Positions 1 to 9,995 of a stretch of DNA of 64,000 bases are shown piece by piece. The notes under the pieces were generated by a model. It saw only the letters and a list, made by a program, of their open reading frames with translations, was not told where the DNA came from and searched no databases. The DNA is taken from contig OY987225.1 of the NCBI GenBank assembly GCA_963920705.1, forward strand, positions 16,323,492 to 16,387,491, written 5' to 3'. Position numbers and translations under genes: made by a program. Source of the stretch: Odiellus spinosus (Eukaryota; Arthropoda; Arachnida; Opiliones; Phalangiidae). The first letter of the stretch is position 1. Each line of letters begins with the position of its first letter.

Positions 1-493
1 CTTCGCGGATTTTAACCCAAATCGAGAATTTGAAGCCTAGAATGTAGTAATTTAGTCGCTGTTCCTTTCAATTTAATTATTGTATTTCATTCTATACAGA
101 TTTCGAGAAACTTCATATTTTTATCTTGGCATTATCCGTTCGAATAAACGCGTAATTTGACTATTAATCGAGCTTAAAATTTTATCTCCGTATAATTCGT
201 ATCAATTTGATACAAGTCTGTTTAAATAATTTGTGGTTTTATATTAATACGCAATTTATCTGAGATTAAAATATCTGAAAAAAAAGCCTAATTATTAACG
301 GATATCCTAAGTTATTCATTATCCGATTTCGAGCTCTTCAGAACAAAGATTTGAAACTCTGATATATTTAAGTATAATTGTTCATCAATTTGGTTTAAAC
401 TGGTGAAAAAATTTCAAACAAACACAGAAATATCTGCAAATTTCATATGTCCAACATTTTTAAATATTAATTTTTCCGTTGATTCGTGTTCCA
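1..493. other. AT-rich intergenic, nothing recognised
   Basis: No open frame, RNA or repeat boundary could be supported here. The sequence is AT-rich with scattered TTTAAATAT-like stretches. Confidence 0.5.
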
Positions 494-1391
494 TATTTTA
501 AAGGGAGATTTTTAGTTGGAAATTGCATACCCTTTTTAATTTTATCCCTGATTCCTTGTAATTAAATATATCCTGCTTAATGATTTCACATTAAAAAATA
601 CTTCGATTATAATTAATTATTTAAAACTTGGTTAGGTTTAGCTATGTGTTGAACTTTTTCAATGTTGCCAAGCGACCAATCAGAGCTCTATCGAAGGAAG
701 ATTGTAGAGCACTTGACGACATCTAGGTGATAATATAGAAATCTTAGTTTAAATTTACGATTTGTTTTACAAAAGATGCCAATAAATCTTTTATAAACCA
801 AATTTCTAATAAAATTAAATCTTAAATTTAAACCAAGGTATTTTCGTTATCCTTTGAAGTCTATTACTCCCGGGTCTTGTCTACCCCTCTCTGTATGGGT
901 TAGTTTCAAAAAGCGCGATTCGTACGCCTCCTAACGGTAGATATTTTCGGAGCTGGAGTTCGTCGAGCGAATACCTCTAGGCTCTAGCAGCCTTGGAGTT
1001 CGTCAAAAAAACGTCGTCGTTTGTGGAGAGAGAGAATTTCCAATTTTCCGTAGACAGGGGGGTATGAAGTAGAACCCCTCCGATCTCGTAAAATTGGGAA
1101 TTTTACCCATACAGAGAGGAGCGCTATATGGAACATTAGAGTAGTAGACTTCAAAGGAGGGTTTCATCGGCTTCTGTTATCACCTAGATGTCGCCAGAGG
1201 CTCTACGATTTTATTTTTAGAACCTCGTGGGATGGGTGCTTGGCTCTGATTGGCTAGATGGCGATGGTAGAGAAATTCAAATGCATGTTTTAGATTTAAA
1301 AATTTTAAAATCTTTTCTAATAGTATTTGTACCTGAAATAATATGAAAATATTCAGTGGAGCATACTTTTTCATAAGGAATCAGAAAAACA
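494..1391. repeat. Dispersed palindromic element, copy 1
   Basis: This stretch matches 14168-14722 in the same orientation: both carry CCTTGTAATTAAATATATCC near the left end, GACCAATCAGAGC next, and CATAAGGAATCA at the right end. The core is an inverted repeat: CCAATCAGAGC at about 678 answers GCTCTGATTGG at about 1243, and GACATCTAGGTGATAA at about 718 answers TTATCACCTAGATGTC at about 1177. There is no coding frame. It is a non-autonomous dispersed element, interrupted here by a second element at 851-1176 that the other copy lacks. Confidence 0.7.
851..1176. mobile_element. Inverted-repeat MITE nested in palindromic element (copy 1)
   Basis: The ends read CCTTTGAAGTCTATTACTC and GAGTAGTAGACTTCAAAGG, an inverted repeat, followed on the right by AGGGTTTCATCGGCTTCTG. 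A reverse-oriented copy lies at 5779-6120. The sister palindromic element at 14.55 kb gives the empty site (TATGTTATCACCTAG), so this copy inserted with a short TSD, TTAT or GTTAT. The left terminus is shorter than in copy 2. No protein is encoded. Confidence 0.75.
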
Positions 1392-1863
1392 AAATCGGCT
1401 TATAGTAAACAATACTCATATTGATAGTTTCAAATGAATATCGGATTCATTTTACCATAAATATTTAAAATAGTTGGACGTTTGAAATTTACCCATTATT
1501 CGAGTGCGTGGAATTTTTTCGCCCTAATTAAACCAAACGGCAAATGGTTTTTATGTCTTTTTTAATTAAGTTATTTAGTTATTTTTTGCTCAGATTTGGT
1601 GTTTTATATTTAGGTAGGAATGCCCAAGTCTTAAGTTCGAAACATGCTAGAAAAAAAACCATGGCCAAGACTTTTGAAATATACCAATTAGTATATGGTA
1701 TATTTTAAAAACCCTTATAATGGGCTCAATTCAATAGGAGAGTTAAAAACATTTTTCTGGATTTTTAGTCTTCAAATTATCCGAAATAGATGATTACATC
1801 AGTGAGTTTAGTGTAAACAAGATTTTCAAGCCCATAGAAATAGCCATACATCTCATGTTGAAG
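1392..1863. other. Intergenic, nothing recognised
   Basis: AT-rich sequence without a supported gene or repeat. Its right end (about 1850-1880) carries one diverged unit of the 26-bp minisatellite that resumes at 3268. Confidence 0.45.
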
Positions 1864-1880
1864 TTTGTCATCTTCCGTGT

Positions 1881-3267
1881 TTTTTTTTTTTTTTTGTTCC
1901 ATTGTATTGTAAAGAGCTAGGGGTCTGCGAACCTTACAGCTCTTGTTACCTACTAATATAGGTGAACAAATAATAGACTAGTGAACAAATAATAGGCTAG
2001 TGAAAAAATAATAGGCTAGTGAACAAATAATAGGCTAGTGAACAAATAATAGGCTAGTGAACAAATAATAGGCTAGTGAACAAATAATAGGCTAGTGAAC
2101 AAATAATAGGCTAGTGAACAAATAATAGGCTAGTGAACAAATAATAGGCTAGTGAACAAATAATAGGCTAGTGAACAAATAATAGGCTAGTGAACAAATA
2201 ATAGGCTAGTGAACAAATAATAGGCTAGTGAACAAATAATAGGCTAGTGAACAAATAATAGGCTAGTGAACAAATAATAGGCTAGTGAACAAATAATAGG
2301 CTAGTGAACAAATAATAGGCTAGTGAACAAATAATAGGCTAGTGAACAAATAATAGGCTAGTGAACAAATAATAGGCTAGTGAACAAATAATAGGCTAGT
2401 GAACAAATAATAGGCTAGTGAACAAATAATAGGCTAGTGAACAATTAGGCTAGTGAACAAATAATAGGTTAGTGAACAAATAATAGTCTAGAATATATAT
2501 GTACATATAGATTTAAGTAATTAAAACAAAGTAAAATTATGGGCAATAAATTAGTTGTATTGTTAGTGAATAAATGAAGCACTCAGACACCCATGAACTC
2601 ACGTAATATCATCTTAAACGTGGGAAAACTTGAGAGGGAAACAATGTCATTAGGGAGAGAATTCCACTTAACGACAGTTCGACGAAAAAAGGAGAACTTA
2701 GAGGCATCGGTGCGTGAGTGCTCCAGACGTAACTTTCTAGAATTACCACGTGTAACAGGGCCCGAAGAGACATATTTAAAAAAGGACTGATCAGGTGACT
2801 GTAAAATTTTATACATTTGCAATAAATCGAGATAAGTACGTCGCGTTTGTGGGGAAACCCAGCAGAGTTCCTGGGTGCGTTCGATATAGGGTAAGCTACG
2901 TAAAGGGAAGATAATTTTCGAGGCCTTTCTTTGAATATTGTCGAAAATGGTAACATCCCCACCAAAATGAGGATTCCAGATATTACTGCCATATTCCAAG
3001 ATGGGTCTAACGAAACTGTTAAATAATTTAGTGATAATTTTAGGGGAAACATTGGAAAAATGTGAACGTAAAGTGGCTATCAACCCATTGGCCCTACTAC
3101 AGACTGAATTAATGTGAGATCGCGACTTAAGGTCGTGAGAAATCACGACACCTAAGTCGCGATAATCCAACCCCCCCCCCCTAATATTAACACCAAACAG
3201 GAAATACGGAGAGGGAAGGGATAAGCTATAGGGTTGCCGCTGAATCGATAGTACCACTTTATTTAAG
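1881..3267 (-). mobile_element. 5'-truncated LINE (non-LTR retrotransposon), minus strand
   Basis: The element reads right to left: a reverse-transcriptase C-terminal region (2583-3267), a 3' untranslated part with an expanded 19-bp repeat, then a poly(A) tail seen as the T-run 1881-1895. The flanks GTTTGTCATCTTCCGTG (left) and GTTCGTCATCCTCTATG (right) look like a diverged TSD and are also units of the 26-bp minisatellite. Short length, an A-tail and loss of the 5' end fit target-primed reverse transcription. The clade (Jockey/CR1/RTE-like) is not settled. Confidence 0.75.
1962..2492. repeat. 19-bp minisatellite (about 28 copies)
   Basis: The unit GAACAAATAATAGGCTAGT repeats almost perfectly. 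The first units have GACTAG instead of GGCTAG, one unit has a G to A change (GAAAAAATAATAGG), and one near 2441 is shortened. It lies within the 3' untranslated part of the LINE, so it expanded in or with that element. Confidence 0.95.
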
Positions 3268-3275
3268 TTCGTCAT
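2583..3275 (-). pseudogene. LINE reverse-transcriptase C-terminal fragment
   Basis: The 230-codon frame shows the pattern seen at the C-terminal end of non-LTR retrotransposon reverse transcriptases: a DLGVVISHDLKSRSHI segment, then FVRPILEYGSNIWNPHF, then the IQRKASKIIF segment. In full elements this thumb-side region follows the YADD catalytic core, which is absent here, as are the endonuclease and any ORF1. The apparent first ATG lies in the flanking repeat, not in the element, so the start is not genuine. A run of about eleven C near 3170 could hide a frameshift. It cannot be an active enzyme. It is oriented away from the glycine-rich frame downstream. Confidence 0.8.
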
Positions 3276-4632
3276 CCTCTATGTTTAATGAAGTTTGGCA
3301 TCCTCCATATTTATTGAAGTTTGTTGTCCTACATGTGTTTTTTTAGATTTGCATCCTCCATGCGTTGTTAAGATTTGCATCGTCCATGTGTTGTTAAGAT
3401 TTGCATCGTCCATGTGTTGTTAAGATTTGCCATCCTCCATGTTTATTGAAGTTTGTCATCCTCCATGTTTATTGAAGTTTGTCAGCCTCCATGTTTATTG
3501 AAGTTTGTCATCCTCCATGTTTATTGAAGTTTGTCATCCTCCATGTTTATTGAAGTTTGTCATCCTCCATGTGTTTTTAAGATTGTCATCCTCCATGTGT
3601 TTTTAAGATTGATTCCTCCATGTGTTTTTAAGATTGATTCCTCCATGTGTTTTTAAGATTGATCCCTCCATGTGTTTTTAAGATTTGCATCTTCCATGTT
3701 TATTGAAGTTTGGCATCCTCCATGTTTATTGAAGTTTGCCATCCTCCACGTTTATTGAAGTTTGCCATCCTCCATGTTTATTGAAGTTTATCATCCTCTA
3801 TGTTTATTGAAGTTTATCATCCTCCATGTTTATTGAAGTTTGTCATCCTCCATGTTTATTGAAGTTTGTCATCCTCCATGTTTATTGAAGTTTGTCATCC
3901 TCCATGTTTATTGAAGTTTGGCATCCTCCATGTTTATTGAAGTTTGCCATCGTCCATGTTTATTGAAGTTTGCCATCCTCCACGTTTATTGAAGTTTGCC
4001 ATCCTCCATGTTTATTGAAGTTTATCATCCTCTATGTTTATTGAAGTTTATCATCCTCCATGTTTATTGAAGTTTGTCATCCTCCATGTGTTTTTAAGAT
4101 TGATCCCTCCATGTGTTTTTAAGATTTGCATCTTCCATGTTTATTGAAGTTTGCCATCGTCCATGTTTATTGAAGTTTGCCATCCTCCACGTTTATTGAA
4201 GTTTGCCATCCTCCATGTTTATTGAAGTTTGTCATCCTCCATGTTTATTGAAGTTTGTCATCCTCCATGTTTATTGAAGTTTGGCATCCTCCATGTTTAT
4301 TGAAGTTTGCCATCCTCCACGTTTATTGAAGTTTGCCATCCTCCATGTTTATTGAAGTTTGTCATCCTCCATGTTTATTGAAGTTTGTCATCCTCCATGT
4401 TTATTGAAGTTTGTCATCCTCCATGTGTTTTTAAGATTGATTCCTCCATGTGTTTTTAAGATTGATCCCTCCATGTGTTTTTTAAGATTTGCAACTTCCA
4501 TGTTTATTGAAGTTTGGCATCCTCCATGTTTATTGAAGTTTGTCATCCTCCACGTTTATTGAAGTTTGTCATCCTCCACGTTTATTGAAGTTTGCCATCC
4601 TCCATGTTTATTTAAGTTTGACATCCTCTTAG
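3268..4632. repeat. 26-bp minisatellite (about 50 copies)
   Basis: The unit is approximately CATCCTCCATGTTTATTGAA plus GTTTGT. Variant units with GTGTTTTTAAGATTGAT recur in blocks near 3580-3690, 4080-4125 and 4420-4500, giving a loose higher-order order. Small open frames across it are by-products of the repeat. Confidence 0.93.
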
Positions 4633-4711
4633 AGAAAGATTTAAACTAATGTTCCAAACGTAAATATAATTTGTATAAAATTTATATCAAATTTAAAGAT
4701 TCAAAAAGCTT

Positions 4712-5563
4712 ATGGAAAGGAACTTTATATTCGCAGATGAAAATTTTGAAGGGGCAGCATCTCTCTATTCGTGGAAAAATATATCAATAAGGATCAAGCG
4801 CCAAAATTCAAGTCCTATGGATCAACATATTAAAGCCTGGCAACGAATTTACCTTTTCACTTTGAAAGCGTCAATGGCTTTCGGAAATAACGCCTTGTTA
4901 TTCGCTCTTAACGAAATAATATCAAACATGGTGGGAAATATCTCCAGATCATATACTTATGGATATAGAAGAGGCTGCGGAGGTGGTGCTTACGGCAGAT
5001 ATGGATACGGTGGGAGCTACGGATATGGGGGGTATGGCGGTCTCGGGGCGATGAGTTACGCGATGCAACCAGTGTATTACTACGTTCCAGTGACTACTGG
5101 CGGTGGAACTATTCAACAAGAAGTGTTTCCGATTGACGGTATTAACGGGTTTACGGGTAGTTTCGGAACAACATTAAGCAATACTGACCTGCTGGAACAG
5201 CTAATAGCGATTATACAAGAAACTATTGATCAAACCGCTACCTATTACTCTAGCGGTGGTGGTGGTGGAGGCGCTAGTGGTGGAGGTACTGGTGGTGGAG
5301 GCGCTGACGGAGGTGGAGGTGCTGGTACAGGAGGCGGAGGTGATGGTACAGGAGGTGGAGGTGGGGAAACCGTCCCAGCTGACGGTGCTGGAGGTGAGGC
5401 AGCGCCGGAAGGTGGTGCTGCTTTAAAAGAAGGAAATAAAGAAACTAGGGTCCAGGAAAGCCTCAGTGACAAGCTTGAGACTACAACGGTCGATGTCGAA
5501 AAAGGTGAAAGTTTAGCGCAGATCAAAGAAATAGTCACCTCATCGGAAAAACCAAACTCATAA
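4712..5563 (+). CDS. Glycine/tyrosine-rich protein, unknown function
   Basis: I do not recognise this protein. The frame of 283 codons has a basic N-terminal part (residues 1-80) with an RIKRQ dibasic site near residue 28, a Gly/Tyr block (about 84-114, GYGGSYGYGGYGG), a non-repetitive middle (about 115-180, with YYYVPV and a LLEQLIAIIQETI stretch), a second block of Gly runs broken by Ala, Thr and Asp (about 182-225), and a charged Glu/Lys tail. Gly/Tyr composition recalls secreted structural or matrix proteins, which is inference. ATTCGCAG just before position 4737 resembles a splice acceptor, so the true product may start in an upstream exon and join in phase 1; no such exon was found, the region upstream being minisatellite. 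A candidate AATAAA lies at 5753. Codon use inside the Gly blocks is varied (GGT, GGA, GGC), which favours a real gene. Confidence 0.6.
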   Translation: MERNFIFADENFEGAASLYSWKNISIRIKRQNSSPMDQHIKAWQRIYLFTLKASMAFGNNALLFALNEIISNMVGNISRSYTYGYRRGCGGGAYGRYGYGGSYGYGGYGGLGAMSYAMQPVYYYVPVTTGGGTIQQEVFPIDGINGFTGSFGTTLSNTDLLEQLIAIIQETIDQTATYYSSGGGGGGASGGGTGGGGADGGGGAGTGGGGDGTGGGGGETVPADGAGGEAAPEGGAALKEGNKETRVQESLSDKLETTTVDVEKGESLAQIKEIVTSSEKPNS

Positions 5564-5752
5564 GAATATTTTCTTCCCGCTATCCTTCATTTTTACGTTT
5601 GTTTGTACGGATTTTTAAACATTATTTAATCTTTGTGATAATTAGTTTTACTCGATTACTATTAAAGGATCAACATCATGAGAATATTTTGGTCTAGAAA
5701 ATTGTTAACTGTCTTAAGTATGTGCAAAGGAGTCTTTTGCTGAGAAAATCCC

Positions 5753-5758
5753 AATAAA
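5753..5758 (+). terminator. Candidate polyadenylation signal
   Basis: AATAAA about 190 bases after the glycine-rich frame's stop codon. No downstream GT-rich element was verified. Confidence 0.35.
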
Positions 5759-5778
5759 ATATTGTGTTTAATTAAACT

Positions 5779-6120
5779 ACAGCAGATGTAGATGAAACCC
5801 TCCTTTGAAGTCTACTACTCTAATGTTCGATATAGCGCTCCTCTCTGTATGGGTAAAATTCACAATTTTACGAGATCGGAGGGGTTCTACTTCATACCCC
5901 CCTGTCTACGGAAAATTGGAAATTCTCTCTCTCCACAAACGACGACGTTTTTTTGACGAACTCCAAGGCTGCTAGAGATATTCGCTCGACGAACTCCTGC
6001 TCCGAAAATATCTACCGTTAGGAGGCGTACGAATCGCGTTTTTTGAAACTAACCCATACAGAGAGGGGTAGACAAGACCAGAGAGTAATAGACTTCAAAG
6101 GAGGGTTTCATCGGCTTCTG
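5779..6120. mobile_element. Inverted-repeat MITE, copy 2
   Basis: The ends are inverted: GATGAAACCCTCCTTTGAAG (5791 on) and CTTCAAAGGAGGGTTTCATC (ending 6112). The element extends outward to CAGATGTA on the left and CGGCTTCTG on the right. ACTAC flanks both sides, and the paralogous segment at 18.2 kb is the uninterrupted site. This copy is reversed relative to 851-1176. Confidence 0.8.
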
Positions 6121-6479
6121 ACTACACTTAATTCCCCAAGTTTCAAGTTCATCCCCTTGATGATGCCGCCCCCTATTACCAACGCCATCTATATATCGAG
6201 AACGTATAAATTCAGAATTGTACAACGAGACTGGAAAAACGAAAATGCTATAACTTTTTCAGACTCACGATTTGGGTGTTATCTAGTTTATTTCCCTAAG
6301 AAAGAAGATATTTTAAAGACATTGGTCACGGTTAATAAAGTTTGACTCATACGTGAACGTGATATATCGAATAATTTATAACTTTTTAGGCCTTAGCAGA
6401 GTTGTAAGCCTATTCGTCTACTGGGCGCGGAACGGCACGATAACACCAAGACAAATAGCGTCTATGCTATATTAACCAG

Positions 6480-7136
6480 AGATTTTATACGCTGCGCTTT
6501 GAGAGATGTGCCTCTTACCATATCCTCTATAGTGTTGGAAAACCGCAGTATGATTGTAGCGCCATCTATGAGTCGGGGAAAATACGTAGCTTTGACAGCA
6601 CCAGAGAGATGTTCATTATGACTTTCGTAAGTACTAAATAAACAAATTAAACTTTTTTTCTTAAATTAGGAAGCCCAAGCTTTATTAAGAAATTTCTATG
6701 TCCTGAAACGCTTTTTATATTTAAATTTCTACATAAACCAGTCCCTACTATCTAGAAGGAAGCGATAAATGAGGCATGGGCGTATGAATCTTCGGAGGAG
6801 TTACTTACGTCTAAAAATGACGTCAACGCTCTAACGATATAATTCAGGGACTACCTTAAATTTGTAAACAAAAAACGTTTTATAGCTTCGAAAGTAGTTT
6901 AAAACAAAGATTGGGCATCCTAATTTACGAAACTACGTTCAGTTTGTTCATTTAGTCATTTGTAACACCATAATTAACCAATGAAAACAGTGGCAAGCGA
7001 CGATAAGGCTTCAGTGATTACATATGCACTACCGGCTGAACTTTCCCCAACTCGCAAATGGCGCCAGCCGTCTTGCGACTTCACTTTTCTCCTAAGACTC
7101 AAGAGATATATCTCTAAAGCGCAGCGTATAAGATCT
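6480..7136. mobile_element. Long-armed palindromic element (about 657 bp)
   Basis: The left end AGATTTTATACGCTGCGCTT is answered by AGCGCAGCGTATAAGATCT at the right end. Pairing continues inward over about 300 bases per arm with mismatches: AGCGCCATCTATGAGTCGGG answers CCCAACTCGCAAATGGCGCC, and AGGAAGCCCAAGCTTT answers AAAGATTGGGCATCCT. There is no coding capacity. It resembles a foldback-type MITE. Confidence 0.7.
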
Positions 7137-7737
7137 ATGACTTCAACTGAACTAGGGTGGTAAGCCGGATTATGTAACCGATATATTTTTACGGAAAATA
7201 TTCCGTATTTTTCCGCTACCGAATATCCAGTTTAGTCCTGTTTTTTTTCGAAATTATTTTATAAAGTTTGGTGGACTCCAACACGCTAGTGTATTTCTTT
7301 TAGGGTCATTTAAAATCACAGTAAAAGCGAGGGTGGGTAGTAGGCCTAGTGAATTTCGAGGAACCACATTCCCTTGGTTCACTCTTCTCATTTGAATGGA
7401 CTTAGAAACAGTTTTTAGATTTACTTTTACTTTAGGCTAACGTTAGATCGTGGGAAAGGAAACGACGTCATTCGGGTGATTCGGCGCTTCTCGTGTGCCT
7501 CTTTTAGCACGAAGTTCCATGAAATCTAACAAACGCTCGTACTGTAAGGTTCTACAACAGAAGTTGAAGTTGAATCGATAGCGAATTACATTAAATTAAA
7601 TTCTAAAGTGCAAAGTCTGAAACTGATTTCTATTGTTCTACAATTAACAATTTAATTTTAGTTTTGAGAAATATGAAAACAGGTGCTAATTCGGGTGCTA
7701 ATCCACCAAAGAAAATAGATACAGAATAGAAACGTGA
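7137..7737. other. Intergenic, nothing recognised
   Basis: No gene or repeat boundary supported. Short stretches around 7310-7500 are less AT-rich than the surroundings. Confidence 0.4.
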
Positions 7738-8202
7738 TAAAGATGCGTGCGTTTCCTTGTAAAAGTTCAAACTAAATTCATCGCCATGTGAAGTCACCAA
7801 AGTGTAGGTCTGTAGGAGAAGGGAAAGAGTAAGAGACCCTAAGGTTTTGGTAGTGGTGCCAGGTGACAATAGTAAACGCGGGTATGGGTTTGTTGGTGAA
7901 ACCCCACGGTGAAAAATGTTTAACTCGTCCTTGAGCTCCCGGTAAACCACCTTATATAAGATATAATTTTCCACTCCAAGAACTAAACATTTGAAAACAG
8001 CGGGCTGGAACTATTTGATATTATGGTATTGTACCGTTCCGCGAAGAGTTGGCTTACAACTTTTTTTTTTTTTGTTTTTTTGTTACTGTGAAGAGTTGCC
8101 AGTTGGGCTGTTTCCCGTTCAAATTGGGGCTTCTTTTCGACCCATTGTGGGGGTGGGTGAACATTTGGGCTGGATTCTGCGTTGAATTTGTAACTGATGG
8201 CT
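7738..8202. repeat. Dispersed repeat family, copy near 7.9 kb
   Basis: Phrases here recur elsewhere: CGGGCTGGAACTATTTG with AGAGTTGGCTT matches CGGGCAGGAACTATTTG with ATAGTTGGCTT at 28.24 kb. TGAAGTCACCAAAGTGTAG and TAGGAGAAG match 13.50-13.55 kb, and the reverse complement of the same region lies at about 35.05-35.38 kb inside the right palindrome arm. The open frames on both strands are not consistent with a gene. Confidence 0.6.
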
Positions 8203-8220
8203 AACTGCCGCTTTTGTCGG

Positions 8221-8475
8221 GAGTGGTGGCGCACTCCTGTAAACTGGCGTCTCAGTGGCAAGGTCTGGGTGTTGTCCTGCTCGAATCGCAGGTCCCTTGG
8301 CCATTGGGAGTGTTGCGAATGGTCCTCGACGGAACGGTCCTTCATCTTCCCCATTCCCATCTCCTTCCGTCGCGTGGGCAAATCCCAGTCCTCATCCCTG
8401 CGTAGTTACTTACCATAACTGAGCTCAAGGGCCCATTAGGGCGCCGCTGTAGCCAAAAAAAAAAAAAAAAAAAAA
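8221..8475 (+). mobile_element. SINE with A-tail and long TSD
   Basis: The body starts GAGTGGTGGCGCACTCCTGT, ends GCCGCTGTAGCC, and is followed by an A-run (8455-8475). Both flanks carry AACTGCCGCTTTT(G)TCGG, a TSD of about 17 bases, at 8203-8220 and 8474-8490. GCTCGAATCGC at about 8279 resembles a pol III B box (GGTTCGANTCC). The start recalls the GGTGGCKCACNCCTGTAA of 7SL-derived SINEs, but that is a resemblance only; a tRNA origin is also possible. The body is more GC-rich than its surroundings. Confidence 0.75.
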
Positions 8476-8512
8476 CTGCCGCTTTTTCGGCTTGTGGTTA
8501 TTATTAAAGAAC

Positions 8513-9297
8513 CATGGATTAATCAGTAGCTTCGCTAGGGATACTTTACTCCTCGCCTTTCTCATGTATTTCTAGCGCGAGATACATGTTTCTAATTTTT
8601 CCTTGATTCCCCTCTTTTTTCCCCAAATTTTATCGGACCAACCGGATATAGAACTAGCGCCACCTCTTAATCAAAATAAATGTTTCGGGGATTTTAAAAA
8701 TGGCGGCGCCACCTCTTAATCAAAATAAATGTTTCGGGGATTTTAAAAATGGCGGCGCCCAATTTAGGTTGGATGTATGAAGTGGAAGTTCCAGACTTGT
8801 TATGATTATTTTATGATGAAAATGAATTATTAACAAGTGATTAAACATAAACAGTGAGTACAAATTAACATCATCATTATTCAACTTTATTTCAGAAAAT
8901 ACGAACATAGCTAACAATCAGTGGACGTTGTTACTCTGAGTTTGAATATATAATTAATTATTAATCCATGATTTAGCAATATTAGTAAATTTGAGACTGT
9001 GAATCTTAACTAATTACGCATTTAGCCTCATTGCAGTTTTACAGTGCTTAGAATGAGAAAGAAACTGTGTGTGTATAATGGTTGTAAAAGCAATTCGCTT
9101 CATAAAATTTTGAACTTTCGAGATGTGACGTCAGAGGTCACGTGATAGTTGGTCCGATTTTCTAATGGTTTCCTGTTAGGGACGGTAGCTGACGCTAAGG
9201 CGCGATGGGAACAGGCAACCTTTACCTTTTGGGACGAGCAACCTTTACCTTTTGGGACGAGTAAAGTATCCCTAGCGAAGCTACTGATTAATCCATG
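8513..9297. mobile_element. 785-bp terminal-inverted-repeat element
   Basis: The termini CATGGATTAATCAGTAGCTT and AAGCTACTGATTAATCCATG are perfect inverses and extend inward to GGGATACTTTACTC, about 39 bases in all. A 7-bp TSD, AAAGAAC, flanks both ends (8506-8512 and 9298-9304). No transposase frame is present. Internally it holds the tandem duplication at about 8658-8758 and a doubled CAACCTTTACCTTTTGGGAC unit near the right end. Confidence 0.88.
8658..8758. repeat. Exact tandem duplication, about 48 bp unit
   Basis: GCGCCACCTCTTAATCAAAA through ATTTTAAAAATGGCG occurs twice in direct succession. Confidence 0.85.
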
Positions 9298-9540
9298 AAA
9301 GAACTAGGCATAGTTAGACTAAATTTGTTCCCCCATTTTTATTTTTTACTCGCTGCCCCTTGGTAACCTGTCTATAGATAAGGATGCTATTCGAACATTG
9401 TGGTTTTCAAGGGTTTAACCCTTCTACGCGGGTGTCTGAATTTGTGAAACAGGAAAGGGAGAATTGCCTTTCAACATCCCTAAAATAGCTTATGGCGGGT
9501 CCTCGGGAAGGAGTCATTGTTAAAAAGACATTGTTAAATA

Positions 9541-9669
9541 CCCTCTTCAGACGAGGCGTAATTAGCCGTGGTTTAATTAGATTTAACAGATGTTAACATA
9601 GTCTTCTCAGTTCCATGAACATCGGTTAAATCTGATTAAATCGGCAAGTTACGCCTCGTGTGAAAGTGG
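9541..9669. mobile_element. 129-bp mariner-like MITE
   Basis: The termini CCCTCTTCAGACGAGGCGTA and the inverse of TACGCCTCGTGTGAAAGTGG match with few mismatches, and pairing continues through TTAATTAGATTTAAC. Both ends are flanked by TA, the target of Tc1/mariner transposases. It is too short to encode anything. Confidence 0.75.
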
Positions 9670-9930
9670 TATAACGGACTTTGTCTTGGGCAGTTTGCTG
9701 AAAAGCAAATTTTTGTTTATGATCCTTTAGGGGGGTATAGATTCAACCGAATCGCAGTGGACCGAATCCCATTCATCCCAAAAATAGATAAAATATTAAA
9801 AATCTAGCCCAACGGCGGGTTTCGATTGAATGCGAATTTTATCCCATTCGATTGAAATTTTTTTTTTACTTTATATACGTAGCATTAATTTACAAGCTGA
9901 AACAAATATGAGATATTTCGATGGGTTTTT

Positions 9931-9995
9931 AGTCTCACCGTGGTGAAAGCGTCGGGCTATCACGTAGAAAATCTTGGTTCGAGTTCCAGTCGGGA
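9931..9995 (+). other. tRNA-like pol III box pair (SINE fragment or tRNA pseudogene)
   Basis: TGGTGAAAGCGTCGGGC at 9941 resembles an A box and GGTTCGAGTTCC at 9976 a B box, at tRNA-like spacing (about 35 bases). A clean acceptor stem and cloverleaf could not be drawn, so a functional tRNA is not supported. Confidence 0.35.

Larger units (their letters stand above)
5640..6345. repeat. Segment shared with 18095-18485
   Basis: Matching landmarks are TTTTGGTCTA, AAGTATGTGCAAAG, TTAATTAAACTAC, CAACGAGACT, TTTTTCAGACTC and TTAATAAAGTTT, in the same order and orientation in both places. Here it is interrupted by the MITE at 5779-6120. Both copies lie downstream, on the same strand, of a low-complexity protein gene, so a local duplication is possible; a dispersed repeat is equally possible. 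Confidence 0.65.

Noticed and set aside
2609-3052. 147-codon minus frame overlapping the LINE
   Set aside because: Shadow of the reverse-transcriptase frame, no domain.
5245-5538. Proline-rich minus frame opposite the glycine-rich gene
   Set aside because: Complement of glycine codons; the plus frame is longer and better structured.
7983-8418. Several 61-132 codon frames on both strands
   Set aside because: They span a SINE and a dispersed repeat, conflict with each other and show no domain.
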